Source: Providencia alcalifaciens DSM 30120 (lineage in GTDB: Bacteria; Pseudomonadota; Gammaproteobacteria; Enterobacterales; Enterobacteriaceae). From it: a stretch of 64,000 bases of DNA. Positions 1-8,029 of this stretch are shown here, piece after piece. The notes below the pieces were generated by a model that was not told the origin of the DNA, searched no databases, and saw only the letters and a program-made list of their open reading frames with translations. The stretch covers positions 186,001 through 250,000 of the forward strand of contig NZ_ABXW01000053.1 in the NCBI RefSeq assembly GCF_000173415.1, given 5' to 3'. Both the position numbers and the translations under genes were made by a program. The first letter of the stretch is position 1, and each line of letters opens with the position of its first letter.

Positions 1-869
1 TTTTAGCCGTGTCTTTCCCTCGCTCCGGTGAGGATCTTGATTATGCTCGCCGTTTAGCGCGTGATGCAGGCTGTGAATGCCAAATTGTTGCGAAAGTTGA
101 GCGTGCTGAAGCTGTTGCCACTGATGACATTATGGATGAAGTGATCCTCGCATCAGATGTCGTGATGGTCGCCCGTGGTGATTTAGGTGTCGAAATTGGC
201 GACCCTGAGCTAGTCGCTGTACAAAAGAAACTGATCCGTCGTTCACGTCAATTGAACCGTGTAGTGATCACCGCAACTCAAATGATGGAGTCAATGATCA
301 CTAACCCAATGCCAACCCGCGCCGAAGTTATGGACGTGGCAAACGCCGTTTTAGATGGTACGGATGCGGTTATGTTATCGGCAGAAACGGCTGCGGGACA
401 ATACCCAGCAGAAACCGTCGCCGCAATGGCGCAAGTCTGCTTTGGCGCAGAAAAAATGCCAGGTCTGAATATTTCTAAACACCGTTTAGATGCTGAGTTT
501 GAAAGTTCTGAAGACGCGATTGCCATGTCAACCATGTACGCGGCTAACCACCTGAAAGGTGTTAAGGCAATCATCGCCATGACAGAATCAGGACGAACAG
601 CTCGTATCATGTCACGTATCAGCTCTGGCTTACCAATTTTTGCTATGTCACGCCATGAAAAAACACTGAATCAATGTTCTCTGTACCGTGGCGTCACGCC
701 TGTCTTCTGTAGCACGCATACTGATGGAATTGCCGCTGCAAGCGAAGCGATCGCGCGTCTACGTGACAACGGTTACTTAATGGTTGGTGACACGGTTATC
801 GTGACACAAGGTGACCAAATGGGCACCATCGGCAGCACCAATACCTGCCGTATTTTAGTCGTTGAATAA
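1..869 (+). CDS. pykA: Pyruvate kinase II, 3' part (cut by window edge)
   Basis: Pyruvate kinase converts phosphoenolpyruvate and ADP to pyruvate and ATP at the end of glycolysis. The visible 288 or so C-terminal residues contain the kinase motifs [11 protein letters not shown] and [10 protein letters not shown] and the nucleotide/metal-site segment [17 protein letters not shown], followed by the regulatory C domain ending in NTCRILVVE. Similarity to E. coli PykA is close along the whole stretch, and the nearby lpxM, mepM and znu genes match the E. coli neighbourhood of pykA rather than pykF. The reading frame is open through base 1, so the true start lies outside the window. Confidence 0.96.
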   Translation, partial: LAVSFPRSGEDLDYARRLARDAGCECQIVAKVERAEAVATDDIMDEVILASDVVMVARGDLGVEIGDPELVAVQKKLIRRSRQLNRVVITATQMMESMITNPMPTRAEVMDVANAVLDGTDAVMLSAETAAGQYPAETVAAMAQVCFGAEKMPGLNISKHRLDAEFESSEDAIAMSTMYAANHLKGVKAIIAMTESGRTARIMSRISSGLPIFAMSRHEKTLNQCSLYRGVTPVFCSTHTDGIAAASEAIARLRDNGYLMVGDTVIVTQGDQMGTIGSTNTCRILVVE

Positions 870-890
870 TCATTAGCTCTTCTATAAATT

Positions 891-914
891 AAGGGAGCCT
901 GTGCTCCCTTTTCT
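891..914 (+). terminator. Rho-independent terminator of pykA
   Basis: An 8-bp perfect stem (AAGGGAGC / GCTCCCTT) with a 4-nt loop is followed by a short T-rich stretch, 22 bases after the pykA stop. It also lies just beyond the 3' end of the converging fimbrial adhesin gene. Confidence 0.8.
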
Positions 915-922
915 CTTTAATT

Positions 923-1933
923 TCAATGATATTGTAAATTAAACTGTAACGTCCCATTCGCTTTTCCCCCTCGCGTCTTTTCCTCTGTTTGAATATAAAC
1001 TGCCTCCAAAGGAATAACATAGTGTTGCGCACTATTTAAGCGAGAAACTTGTAACGTTTGGTTCAATTTAATCGGTCGCCCTTTATATTTAATTTGGATC
1101 CCAAAACCTTGGGCAGTTTCTCGATGCTCTGCATTATTGAGTGCAATGGTGCCGGGTAACCCACTCGAGTCGCCCATCCCCATAAAATGAATTTTTATTG
1201 GTGAAGTTTCATCACAATCCAGTTCAATTTTAAACCGTTTGCGACTATTCATAAGCGTAGACCCTACACCACGAGCCCCGGATTTATCTACTTGACCGAA
1301 TGCCACATTGACGATGGTATTTTTAACTTCGCATCCATTCGCAACAACCGGAATAGGCGACAACCAAATTTTAGGTTCAAAATTGCCCACAATATCTTGG
1401 GTAATAAACCGATTATTAAAAACGATAAACATCGCAGCACTGGTGGATTGTAATAGCTGAGTATTCACGCGTGGGCGTATTTTATAGAACTCAGCCTTTA
1501 AGGTGACATTGTAATTACCTTTAGATGCTGAGCTGGGACATAAAAAGCGATTTGCCGGGTTTCCGTCACGACTATTTTTACCATTCACATACCCTCTTGC
1601 TGAACATGGGCTATTAACCGAGCCATGCAAAGCAAACCCAATGCCAGATAACCCTATTTCCTTAACAGCTCCAACACCTGCGATTTGATAATGCCCATCA
1701 AAAATTCCCGGTAAATTAATGCCAACCCTTGTTGTGCCTGTCTCATTCCACCACACCCAAGGCGTATAAGTACCTAACTCTATCGTTGCAATATGTGTGT
1801 TGATGGGAGCACTTTTAGGAACATACAGCGTTTCGGTGATGGGCACGGTATACGTTGAAAATTCAGCACGATAATCAGCAAACGCTATTGATGAAAACAA
1901 CAGCATTCCGATATAAATAGCAAATTGATTCAT
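923..1933 (-). CDS. Fimbrial tip adhesin (two-domain chaperone-usher subunit)
   Basis: Probable minor tip subunit that binds the host receptor. The start chosen is the ATG at 1933 (336 aa), because AGAGGA sits just upstream and a typical signal peptide follows (MNQFAIYIGMLLFSSIAFA, cleaved before DYRAEF). An in-frame start at 1960 would overlap the usher. The protein is about twice pilin length. The N-terminal ~180 residues are aromatic-rich (TPWVWW) and adhesin-like. The C-terminal ~140 residues look like a pilin domain, with a paired Cys (NGCEV ... LDCDE) and an alternating hydrophobic tail, GTLQFNLQYH, that fits donor-strand complementation by the chaperone. It is the last gene of the operon, 7 bases after the usher. 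The receptor is unknown; the adhesin role is inferred from architecture and position. Confidence 0.72.
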   Translation of the reverse strand: MNQFAIYIGMLLFSSIAFADYRAEFSTYTVPITETLYVPKSAPINTHIATIELGTYTPWVWWNETGTTRVGINLPGIFDGHYQIAGVGAVKEIGLSGIGFALHGSVNSPCSARGYVNGKNSRDGNPANRFLCPSSASKGNYNVTLKAEFYKIRPRVNTQLLQSTSAAMFIVFNNRFITQDIVGNFEPKIWLSPIPVVANGCEVKNTIVNVAFGQVDKSGARGVGSTLMNSRKRFKIELDCDETSPIKIHFMGMGDSSGLPGTIALNNAEHRETAQGFGIQIKYKGRPIKLNQTLQVSRLNSAQHYVIPLEAVYIQTEEKTRGGKANGTLQFNLQYH

Positions 1934-1940
1934 AAATCCT

Positions 1941-4436
1941 CTACTGGCATGTTCCTTCAATGAATTGAATATTTGAATTACTCAAGTCAATATGAAGCGG
2001 TAACTGGCACTGTTGCGACTGATTAGCCCCCCACTTAACTTGAATGACACTATTTTCAGGTACACCACTCAAATAAACTTCCCCATCAGTCGCCACAATT
2101 CCCGATGAAATCTTATGTTGTTGTTCCAGAACATTCACTTGAGTGCCAAAACCAACCAATTGATTATTATGTTTTAGTTTTAATACAATGCGACCACCAC
2201 GTTTAGCTTTAAAATCCATCAAAACAATTGCCCCTCGTGTGGGTACGACCGTTGTTGAATTCAGTGCCACATCGTAATTGCCGATTAATGTTGAGGTATC
2301 AACACTGACATTGTTACGCTCATATTGTGTTAGCATTGGAATCACTGCATAACCTTGTTCATTGGTATACAACGAAGGTACATTATTAATTTTTAAATTA
2401 TTAATGCCCTCAGCTTTAACTAACCCAATAGCATCCGAGAATGATCGGGAGGCAGTAACTCCTCCGTGATGAAATAAAAATGCCCCAGTGGCAGCTGCAT
2501 GGACAATTTGATGTCGAGGAGAGTGATCCCAACCAAGAGCAAGCTCCCCATGAGAGGTTAAATAACTACCGCGAACACCGTAACTCACCTGCTGATTTTT
2601 ATGATGGTATTGCTGTGTGAGGTCATATCGTAACTGATGAGAGTCAAGTGCTGAGCCACTCAGGCTTATGGTGCTAATACCGCCAGCGTAACGACTGGTG
2701 TTGTAATGATAATTACCCCAATAAATATTTTCTCCCCAACGTAATGGCATGCTACAAGTAAAAGAGAATACTTTATCCCGCTTTTCACGATGATATTGTT
2801 CAGAATGTGAATAAGAAAAACTGTAATTAACTGATTGATACTGCGAGGCAAGACTAACAGTAAAATTTTTATCTGAACCTGATTGCGCCCAATACTCTTG
2901 TTGATAGCCATTTATATTCAAAGATCCCCAGTTTCCCAATGATTGGCTAAGCGATATTTGTAGTCGCTGTTTCTTTGACATTCGATCCATATTTGCTGTT
3001 TGAGAAATAAAATTATCTCCATCCGGTTCAACAAAATATTGAGCAGATAAATTAAGCCCAGTCGCTGTATTTTGAACATATTTGTTATATTGAAAACGAT
3101 ACGTTTGCTCAGTGCTCTTTAAATTAGGATCCCACTGAGATGTTGAATGAGTCATATCCAATGAAGCTCCGCCGAAATTGCCTAAATTCACGCCAGCCCC
3201 AACTGTATAAGTTTGTCTATATTCCGAAATGAATACGCCACCTAACAGAGATAAATTTCCATAATGAGATAGGTGAATAGGTAATCCGTAGATCCCAGAA
3301 AACTGAACAAAATAAGGCTGTCGCTCTTCACTCTCAGCTCGAGATTTTCCAAATTCCATACTGTATTTTAATGTTCCTGCCCTTTGCATAACTGGCACGC
3401 TGGAAAACGGCTGTGTAAATACTCTCGTCGAACCATCAGACTCTTCAATCGTCACTTGCAACTCACCATTGAAAGACGTTGGATAGAGATCATTTAACGT
3501 AAATTCCCCCGCAGGAACGGATGTTTGATAAATTATTTGACCATTTTGCCGAACAATCACCACAGCATTGGAGTTCGCAATACCATTTACTGTAGGTGCG
3601 AACCCTCGTTGACTTTGTGGGAGCATACTTTCTTCTGACATCAGTTTTAAACCACGGTACTGAAAAGTATCCATAATCCCGTTATCTGATGAAGTTTCAC
3701 CAATAATTAAGTGGCTATTTAAACTACGAATATTTCTTTCTAAGAAAGTTTGTAGACTATTCCAACGGCTATCACCGTAAACATTATTGTAATAACTGTG
3801 ATTACGTAATCGCCAGGCTTCCCAATTAACTCCATTTCGCAATCCAAAATAAATAGATTTATGGTTGTTTGGACTTTTCCATGATTGATTAAAACGTGCA
3901 GAATAATTAATAAACAATCCAGCGACACCATCATCCCACTCAATCGGATTAATATAACCCCGACTAATTGTCTTCATCGCTATTTGAGGAACACTGATAT
4001 TTAGACGGTTAGAAAAAAAATCATGGTAAATATTTCCACCTTTGATAAATTTTCTAACATCAATGAATTCATCAATTTCAGAGCTATCATTCTTAAAAAA
4101 TATCGAAGGCTTAACGCCCCAATTAATTAACTGCCGTCTTGTAATCTGCGGTTCTAGTGTTTGATTTTCTTCACTAAAAATAAATTCAATATATTCATCG
4201 GCCACACTATCATCATTCAGGTAAATATGAACCCTATATCTACCAGGAAGTTGCCCTTCTGATTTAGAAAGATAATTTAATAGCATAGGATCTGAAAGAT
4301 GGTTATCAATGCCTGTATTAATTGCATTAATATCGAAGATTTCACTTGCACCGGTTATCGATGAAAAAATTGTTATGCTAATAAAAATCGACTTATTACT
4401 AAAAATCCAATCCTTAATAAAAACGTTTTTTCCCAT
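1941..4436 (-). CDS. Fimbrial outer-membrane usher (FimD/PapC family)
   Basis: Usher that receives chaperone-subunit complexes in the periplasm and exports the growing fibre through a 24-strand barrel. At 831 aa it has family-typical length. An N-terminal hydrophobic signal (~res 10-30) precedes the N-terminal domain with LPGRYRVHIYLND. The barrel core contains the plug-region pattern FAPTVNGIANSNAVVIVRQNGQIIY. The C-terminal domain ends with the usual Cys pair (SQQCQL ... EGTCQ). It lies 3 bases downstream of the chaperone stop, in one transcription unit. Codon and base use is AT-rich relative to neighbouring core genes, which suggests acquisition by transfer. Family assignment is firm; the fimbrial type is not named. 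Confidence 0.93.
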   Translation of the reverse strand: MGKNVFIKDWIFSNKSIFISITIFSSITGASEIFDINAINTGIDNHLSDPMLLNYLSKSEGQLPGRYRVHIYLNDDSVADEYIEFIFSEENQTLEPQITRRQLINWGVKPSIFFKNDSSEIDEFIDVRKFIKGGNIYHDFFSNRLNISVPQIAMKTISRGYINPIEWDDGVAGLFINYSARFNQSWKSPNNHKSIYFGLRNGVNWEAWRLRNHSYYNNVYGDSRWNSLQTFLERNIRSLNSHLIIGETSSDNGIMDTFQYRGLKLMSEESMLPQSQRGFAPTVNGIANSNAVVIVRQNGQIIYQTSVPAGEFTLNDLYPTSFNGELQVTIEESDGSTRVFTQPFSSVPVMQRAGTLKYSMEFGKSRAESEERQPYFVQFSGIYGLPIHLSHYGNLSLLGGVFISEYRQTYTVGAGVNLGNFGGASLDMTHSTSQWDPNLKSTEQTYRFQYNKYVQNTATGLNLSAQYFVEPDGDNFISQTANMDRMSKKQRLQISLSQSLGNWGSLNINGYQQEYWAQSGSDKNFTVSLASQYQSVNYSFSYSHSEQYHREKRDKVFSFTCSMPLRWGENIYWGNYHYNTSRYAGGISTISLSGSALDSHQLRYDLTQQYHHKNQQVSYGVRGSYLTSHGELALGWDHSPRHQIVHAAATGAFLFHHGGVTASRSFSDAIGLVKAEGINNLKINNVPSLYTNEQGYAVIPMLTQYERNNVSVDTSTLIGNYDVALNSTTVVPTRGAIVLMDFKAKRGGRIVLKLKHNNQLVGFGTQVNVLEQQHKISSGIVATDGEVYLSGVPENSVIQVKWGANQSQQCQLPLHIDLSNSNIQFIEGTCQ

Positions 4437-4439
4437 AAG

Positions 4440-5104
4440 CTAGCTCTTTGTCATGTTTTTTTCCACAATGGCACCATAATCATTAATAAATTCGATTTTA
4501 ACAGAATGCTCTCTTTCTATTTTTTGTTTTAAAACATACTCATTCATCCAAGGATGAATCATTTTTATTCCTTTTACGCCCTTGCCATTAATTAAAATAC
4601 TTTTTATTGATAAGTGATAAGGAGTCCTATTATCAATTTTCACCCCATTAATATCGTTCGTTATATTAACGTCATCGAAATTTAACGGCTGAATATCTTT
4701 TGAACGCAAAAAAAACTTAAATTGTGAATTAATGATGATTTGCAATTCATTTTCAATACTTTCATTTTTAGGTGGAATGGATTTTATATTTAATAGGTAT
4801 ATTTTTTCTTGATTAGAACTCAGTGGTTTTCCAATATATGTAATCCTTGCTGAGCCATAGCTATTGGGTTCAACTCTAAATAAAGCAGGCGTTGCAATAA
4901 ATGGTGCTTTAACTTCTTCGTCAAACCCCGTCACCCAACTTTGAATTAAAAAAGGGGTTTTATCACTACTATTAAAAATTGGAATTGTAATTTCACGTTT
5001 ATTATCCATATAGACAAAACGCGTCCCCCCCACACTAATACCTTTAGCTGAAGAAAAAGAAATGAAACAGAAATATAAAAAACAGTAACATGGATTTTTT
5101 TCAT
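4440..5104 (-). pseudogene. Periplasmic fimbrial chaperone (PapD/FimC family), frameshifted in the signal-peptide region
   Basis: Chaperone that folds fimbrial subunits and donates a beta strand to them. The mature domain reads intact: GISVGGTRFVYMDNKREITI, a central NSSDKTPFLIQSWV, the second-domain signature LNIKSIPPK, and C-terminal GAIVEKNMTKS. No start codon with a signal peptide exists in this frame. The plausible start, ATG at 5104 (MKKIHVTVF), is in another frame, and the span is 665 nt, one base short of a multiple of three. A +1 base in any of three homopolymer runs would restore a full gene: T6 (complement of 5077-5082), G7 (complement of 5025-5031) or A7 near the start. Restoring at T6 gives the most normal signal peptide, ending ISFSSA before KGISVGG. 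The cause could be real inactivation, phase variation or a sequencing error. Confidence 0.72.
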
Positions 5105-5132
5105 ATAAATACCGACATAAAATAGAAATAAA

Positions 5133-5156
5133 GAAGGATGATAAATATCACCCTTC
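5133..5156 (-). terminator. Attenuator hairpin between pilin and chaperone genes
   Basis: A 10-bp stem (GAAGGGTGAT / ATCATCCTTC, one G-U pair when read on the minus strand) with a 4-nt loop sits 7 bases after the pilin stop codon. A U-rich stretch (TTCTTTATTTC) follows. The mismatch forms a wobble only in the minus-strand RNA, which fits the direction of the operon. Such hairpins after the major pilin gene let pilin be made in excess over chaperone and usher. Confidence 0.7.
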
Positions 5157-5162
5157 ATATTA

Positions 5163-5684
5163 TTATTGATATTTAATACTATAGACTGCACTGCTGTTTG
5201 CTTGCCCTGCGGTTGCGACACCTGTCGCTTTATACGCCGCAACATACTCTAATTCAACGGAGTCCCCGTCTAATTCAACTTCTTTCGTATTTTCATACAG
5301 CTTTATTGGCGTTACTGCATTCTTTTCATATAGTGCAACACCGACATTTTTTGCCATCCCATTCCCTTGATGTAAAGCAAGAATATGATGATCAACTGAG
5401 TCACGTGTCCCTGCAAAATTGACCGTCACTTTAGTATCATCTGGACAATCAACCAATTTAATAATGAAATTGGTTACCCCTGCAACTTCCCCCTGAGAAG
5501 ACAAGCTTCTTGTTGAAACACGACCAAGATCTACATTTAAATTACGTGATTTACTATCTACAGTGCAAGCTTGCTCGGTTATTTCTCCTGTGAAATTAAT
5601 TACACCAGAAGCCAGCACGGTTGGTACTGTAAGCATTGCTAAATTTATTCCCAATATATTTAGAGTTTTATTAAAAATATGCAT
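5163..5684 (-). CDS. Major fimbrial subunit (type 1 pilin, FimA family)
   Basis: Structural pilin polymerised by the chaperone-usher machinery. The protein has 173 aa, with a signal peptide cut after TVLA (mature SGVINFTGEI) and the two family cysteines (EQACTVD and VDCPDD) that form the pilin disulfide. GTRDSVDHHILAL lies in the middle and the C-terminal beta strand ends SAVYSIKYQ. A strong Shine-Dalgarno, AGGAGAAATC, precedes the ATG at 5684. It is the first gene of the fimbrial operon, followed by an attenuator hairpin. It is the only full-length simple pilin in the cluster, so the fibre probably has one shaft protein and one tip protein. Confidence 0.92.
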   Translation of the reverse strand: MHIFNKTLNILGINLAMLTVPTVLASGVINFTGEITEQACTVDSKSRNLNVDLGRVSTRSLSSQGEVAGVTNFIIKLVDCPDDTKVTVNFAGTRDSVDHHILALHQGNGMAKNVGVALYEKNAVTPIKLYENTKEVELDGDSVELEYVAAYKATGVATAGQANSSAVYSIKYQ

Positions 5685-5748
5685 GATTTCTCCTATAAAT
5701 AGAGTAAATGATCTTTGATTTGGATTTTATTAAAGAAATATAGGTAAC

Positions 5749-5768
5749 ATTTCTTGTAAGCAAGAAAT
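5749..5768. promoter_or_regulatory. Perfect inverted repeat upstream of pilin, candidate operator
   Basis: ATTTCTTG-TAAG-CAAGAAAT is a perfect 8-bp inverted repeat with a 4-nt spacer, 65-84 bases before the pilin start and between the LysR-type regulator gene and the fimbrial operon. No T-run follows on either strand, so a terminator is unlikely. LysR-type sites are often interrupted dyads of this size. That the adjacent regulator binds here is inference. Confidence 0.45.
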
Positions 5769-5879
5769 ATAACATCCTATTTTAATTAAGTTAATGAATG
5801 GTTATATTCAATTTTTCAAATTAAAATCAAAAATACTTATTAACCTTACATGAAAAATTTAAAATAAAAATTAATTAGT

Positions 5880-6725
5880 TCAAGAATCATTAAATAAATA
5901 GTTTATTATTAAATCATTTATTATGGTATTTTTGCCTTTGTAAATATAGAAATCGTATTTTACTTTTTCAAAATCAGCATTAACCTCACTTAAAAAGCCC
6001 TCCGCTATCAAATCATGAACAACATTTTCAGGAAGCCAAGCATACCCAATAGAATCGCTAATTAATTTAATCGCAGTTTCCGTATTTTTTACTTTAATGA
6101 CTTGATGACTTTTTATTTTATCTTCAAAATTTGAGGATAAAACAATATGAGGCGTCATCTCAAGCTTGGCATTTATTTTATCTTTGGCGCATCGCTGAAG
6201 GACATGATTTGGCTCTGTGACAAGTAAGGCATCAACCTCCCCCAGAAATGTAGGGTTCAGTGAGCCCAAATGATGATGAGATATCAATAAGTCAAATTCT
6301 TTAAATGTGAATATATCTTCTCGACTCATCAATGTTTTTGTTAATTCAACATCATAATCTTTTCTACTTTTGATTAGCCCTCCAATTTTATGTAATAAAC
6401 AGTCACTATCATAAAGTGAGTCAATAACTATTTTTATTTTATTATTTTTCTTATTTATCAATTTTGCTGCTATTTCTAATGCAATCGCTTTATTTGTGAC
6501 CTCTCGAGATAATGCTAATAACGTTTCCCCTTGCGCCGTTAATATTGCACGTCTTTTTTCCACTACAAATATTTTCATCCCTAAGATTTGCTCTAATTTA
6601 CTAATAGTATAACTAATTGATGATTGTGTTTTATGTAACACTTCAGCGGCCTGAGCAAACCCACCATAATCAACTATCGCTTGTAACGTTATCCATTGTT
6701 CTAATGTCGTTTTTGTTTTATCCAT
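5880..6725 (-). CDS. LysR-type transcriptional regulator beside the fimbrial operon
   Basis: 281 aa. The N-terminal winged helix-turn-helix shows the family pattern AIVDYGGFAQAAEVLHKTQSSISYTISKLEQ, followed by the wing VVEKRRAILTAQGETLL. The remaining ~190 residues form the effector-binding domain (IKIVIDSLYD ... LLVTEPNHVL). It is encoded upstream of the pilin gene on the same strand, with 195 AT-rich bases between them. Local regulators commonly control fimbrial operons, but LysR-type ones are less usual there. The ligand and targets are unknown. The very Lys/Ile/Asn-rich composition matches the fimbrial genes, suggesting they arrived together. Confidence 0.88.
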   Translation of the reverse strand: MDKTKTTLEQWITLQAIVDYGGFAQAAEVLHKTQSSISYTISKLEQILGMKIFVVEKRRAILTAQGETLLALSREVTNKAIALEIAAKLINKKNNKIKIVIDSLYDSDCLLHKIGGLIKSRKDYDVELTKTLMSREDIFTFKEFDLLISHHHLGSLNPTFLGEVDALLVTEPNHVLQRCAKDKINAKLEMTPHIVLSSNFEDKIKSHQVIKVKNTETAIKLISDSIGYAWLPENVVHDLIAEGFLSEVNADFEKVKYDFYIYKGKNTIINDLIINYLFNDS

Positions 6726-6884
6726 ATATCATCCATAATTTAACTAACTATTTCATTCCATTAAGAATATAACAATGTATTTATAATATCACTCCATCAT
6801 GATGAATTTTTAATGTCCTTGAAGTTTCACCCTGCAAATTAAACTGAAAGAATATCTATTGATAAATAGGCAACGTCTAAAAAC

Positions 6885-6919
6885 AAAAAAGCCACAGGTA
6901 GTTATCTCCGTGGCTTTTT
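6885..6919 (-). terminator. Terminator after lpxM (bidirectional)
   Basis: GCCAC / GTGGC, extended by a GG/CC step around a bulged A, is flanked by A6 on the left and T5 on the right. On the minus strand the stem is followed by six T residues, 20 bases beyond the lpxM stop. Confidence 0.8.
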
Positions 6920-6938
6920 ATACAATATCACCTTGTAT

Positions 6939-7913
6939 CTAACGATATAAATCCTTGCGCTGATATGGCTCAATTTCACCTTCTTTGCGCGTCTTCAACA
7001 ACTTAAGGATCCAAGTATATTGCTCAGGGTTAGGCTCAACCAAAAATTCTAATTCTTCATTCATACGACGAGCAATATAGTTATCATCCATTCCATCAAT
7101 ATCATCCATAAGTTCGCGAACATAGATATGCAATTGATGATTAACATGGTCGTACACCGGAAACAGTGGGACAATTTTGGCCTTACACACTTTCATCAAA
7201 CGACCGATTGCCGGTAATGTTGCTTTATAGGTACCGAAGAAATCGACAAATTCGCTGTGCTCTTCCCCATGATCTTGGTCTGGTAGATAAAAGCCCCAAT
7301 AACCTTGTCTGACTGATGCAATAAAAGGTTTAATTCCAGCCTCTCGGGAGTGAAGGCGACCACCAAAATGGTAACGTGCTTTATTCCATAAATAGTCGGC
7401 AACAGGGTTTTTCTGATGGTGAAACATCGCTGCCATATTTTGTCCCATCGCTGCTAATAGCATAGCTGGCGCATCAACCGCCCAGCCGTGAGGAACCATA
7501 AAAATCACATTACTCTGTTGCTTCTGTAACTGTTCAATAATTTGTTTATTATGCCACTGAGTACGCGCTAATGTGCGTTCAGCACCACGAACACACAACT
7601 CTGCCAACATAACAAAAGATTGCGGCGCGGTTTCAAACATGCGGTCAACCAATACCTCTCTTTGCTGTTCAGTCATGTCAGGAAAACAATAGAGCAAGTT
7701 AATTTTTGCACGACGACGAGCGCTTTTTGCCAAACGACCAACCCACTTTCCTATTTTAGCCAACATGGGATCACGGACTTTGACAGGAATGTACGCAAGC
7801 GCAACAAACACAGCCGCTCCCATCCAAACTCCCCAATATTTTGGTAATAAATAGGATTTGTGAAATGTTGGCACATAGCCTTTTTTGCTGTCGGTATCTT
7901 GTTCTTTATTCAT
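6939..7913 (-). CDS. lpxM: Lipid A acyltransferase (myristoyl-ACP-dependent)
   Basis: Transfers the last secondary acyl chain (myristate in E. coli) to Kdo2-lipid A at the inner membrane. The ATG at 7913 gives 324 aa, matching the family length. An in-frame extension to 7991 would add 26 residues absent from homologues. There is a membrane anchor near residues 27-46. The acyltransferase motif FMVPHGWAVD carries the catalytic His plus Asp, and YLPDQDHGEEHSEFVDFFG and LKLLKTRKEGEI are near-identical to E. coli LpxM. In E. coli this gene directly follows pykA; here the fimbrial operon separates them. Confidence 0.95.
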   Translation of the reverse strand: MNKEQDTDSKKGYVPTFHKSYLLPKYWGVWMGAAVFVALAYIPVKVRDPMLAKIGKWVGRLAKSARRRAKINLLYCFPDMTEQQREVLVDRMFETAPQSFVMLAELCVRGAERTLARTQWHNKQIIEQLQKQQSNVIFMVPHGWAVDAPAMLLAAMGQNMAAMFHHQKNPVADYLWNKARYHFGGRLHSREAGIKPFIASVRQGYWGFYLPDQDHGEEHSEFVDFFGTYKATLPAIGRLMKVCKAKIVPLFPVYDHVNHQLHIYVRELMDDIDGMDDNYIARRMNEELEFLVEPNPEQYTWILKLLKTRKEGEIEPYQRKDLYR

Positions 7914-7972
7914 GTTATACCCAAGAATCACGGCTATTTTGATAACCAAAAATGAATGTGTAAGAGCATTAC

Positions 7973-8005
7973 AAAAAAAACTGGCAGACACAAGTATCTG
8001 CCAGT
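7973..8005 (-). terminator. Terminator after mepM
   Basis: A 9-bp perfect stem (ACTGGCAGA / TCTGCCAGT) with an 8-nt loop is followed by eight T residues on the minus strand, 25 bases beyond the mepM stop. It separates the znuA-mepM unit from lpxM. Confidence 0.9.
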
Positions 8006-8029
8006 CATAGGATGAAGAAACTGAAATGG

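Noticed and set aside
4440-5033. A shortened functional chaperone starting at the GTG at 5033
   Set aside because: It would lack a signal peptide and begin inside the first conserved beta strand, so it could not act in the periplasm.
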